15,782 nt of DNA from contig CAYOPG010000052.1 of assembly GCA_964405775.1 (NCBI GenBank), positions 1-15,782 on the forward strand, in the 5' to 3' direction. A program made the position numbers and the translations under genes. The stretch is from JAAZFF01 sp964405775. Its GTDB lineage: Bacteria; Verrucomicrobiota; Kiritimatiellia; RFP12; UBA3636. This document shows, piece after piece, positions 15,409-15,782 of the stretch. The notes under the pieces are model-generated. The model made no database searches, was not told where the DNA came from, and was given only the letters and a program-made list of their open reading frames with translations. Position 1 is the first letter of the stretch. The number at the start of each line of letters is the position of its first letter.

Positions 15409-15700
15409 GGGGGTTCTTGCCGTGTATTGCGTGCTGCAGACGGAAGGTCAGTCGCGATACCGGGCGGTAGTAAGGCACTGTTGGGAAGTGGCGCTGTCCG
15501 AAAATTTCCGTGAAGTCTTCGACGGAGTCGGGACGGTCTTCCTTCAGGATAAGAGTTTCGTCGTCGTAAACGAACCCGTTCCGGATAGAAGGCAGGTACA
15601 AGAGTGTGACTACGACGAAAAGCACTGCGGGCAGCTCGAATCGGAATTTACGGGCGGTGTCGTTTGACGGTGTTTTCGTTGGGCTGTCGTTTTTTTTCAT
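15326..15700 (-). CDS. TMTC-like GT-C membrane protein, N-terminal part (frameshifted)
   Basis: The N-terminus of the gene continued at 13852-15408. After about 20 polar residues comes a membrane segment (about 22-39) and then N-G-F-V-Y-D-D-E with D46 and D47, the first-loop acidic pair typical of GT-C enzymes, where it takes part in catalysis or metal binding. Y-Y-R-P-V-S-R-L-T-F at 77-86 is also typical of TPR-bearing TMTC-like proteins. After about residue 97 the frame turns into unrelated Arg-rich sequence and stops at 15326, while the matching continuation is in the next frame; the break is at the five Gs of 15409-15413. ATG 15700 is chosen because it overlaps the stop of an upstream frame as TAATG; an in-frame ATG at 15757 is the alternative. 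Alone, this fragment would not be a functional enzyme. Confidence 0.65.
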   Translation of the reverse strand: MKKNDSPTKTPSNDTARKFRFELPAVLFVVVTLLYLPSIRNGFVYDDETLILKEDRPDSVEDFTEIFGQRHFPTVPYYRPVSRLTFRLQHAIHGKNPRAFPRLQRCPSRTNSARRIRTSERQAV

Positions 15701-15782
15701 TAACCGGTGTGCTTGATCTTCAAGGATTGAGATTCGCGACGTCTGTAAAGATGCCATTTTCCCGTTGAAAAGTCTAATCCAG
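15700..15782 (-). CDS. C-terminal end of an unidentified upstream gene (partial)
   Basis: A frame without stops enters from the right edge and ends with TAA at 15702-15700, whose last base is the A of the next ATG (TAATG). The 26 visible residues include F-S-T-G-K-W-H-L-Y-R-R-R and end K-I-K-H-T-G. A one-base stop/start overlap is typical of coupled genes in an operon, which is the main support. The family cannot be named from so little. The same bases can also be read as an N-terminal extension of the TMTC-like protein. Confidence 0.42.
   Translation of the reverse strand, partial: GLDFSTGKWHLYRRRESQSLKIKHTG

Overview
This is a bacterial window of about 15.8 kb with moderate GC, densely packed genes, short intergenic gaps and no mobile element, CRISPR array, rRNA or tRNA that I can support. 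It combines a polysaccharide lyase, a rhamnosidase-like protein, a Gfo/Idh/MocA oxidoreductase and a TMTC-like membrane protein with TPR repeats. That mix would suit a carbohydrate-rich genome such as a member of the PVC group (Lentisphaerota, Kiritimatiellota, Verrucomicrobiota). This is a weak inference, because no phylogenetic marker was compared. A run of exactly 100 Ns at 14095-14194 marks a draft scaffold join.

Left part (107-3055, plus strand): a heparinase II/III-family polysaccharide lyase without a signal peptide is followed 21 bases later by a GuaD-like nucleoside deaminase. Convergent to them is gdhA (3068-4408, minus), the hexameric-type glutamate dehydrogenase. Its best intrinsic terminator lies antisense inside the deaminase gene at 2929-2954, so the two transcripts probably overlap. 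Divergent from gdhA is rarA (4539-5867, plus), an AAA+ clamp-loader-like ATPase. A perfect -10 box sits 7 bases before its best start and there is no Shine-Dalgarno sequence, which suggests a leaderless mRNA.

Middle part: an unrecognised membrane protein with six predicted membrane segments and an acidic soluble N-terminus (5999-6958, plus) has a very good ribosome binding site. Its stop codon abuts the stop codon of hrpA (6959-10804, minus), a DEAH-box RNA helicase, with no base between them. hrpA begins 7 bases after a rhamnosidase-like (alpha/alpha)6-barrel protein (10812-12734, minus) and has no ribosome binding site of its own, so the two are probably cotranscribed and translationally coupled. 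The expected acidic catalytic segment of GH78 enzymes is not recognisable in the rhamnosidase-like protein.

Right part (minus strand): reading right to left, there is the tail of an unknown gene (stop at 15702-15700), a TMTC-like GT-C membrane protein with C-terminal TPRs that is broken by a one-base frameshift near 15409 and by the N run, and then a Gfo/Idh/MocA oxidoreductase. These three are packed with a 1-base overlap and a 5-base gap, so they look like one operon.

I found no clearly new multi-gene system. The observations most worth checking are the embedded antisense gdhA terminator, the possibly leaderless rarA, the rhamnosidase-like protein with a degenerate active site coupled to hrpA, and the unknown membrane protein.
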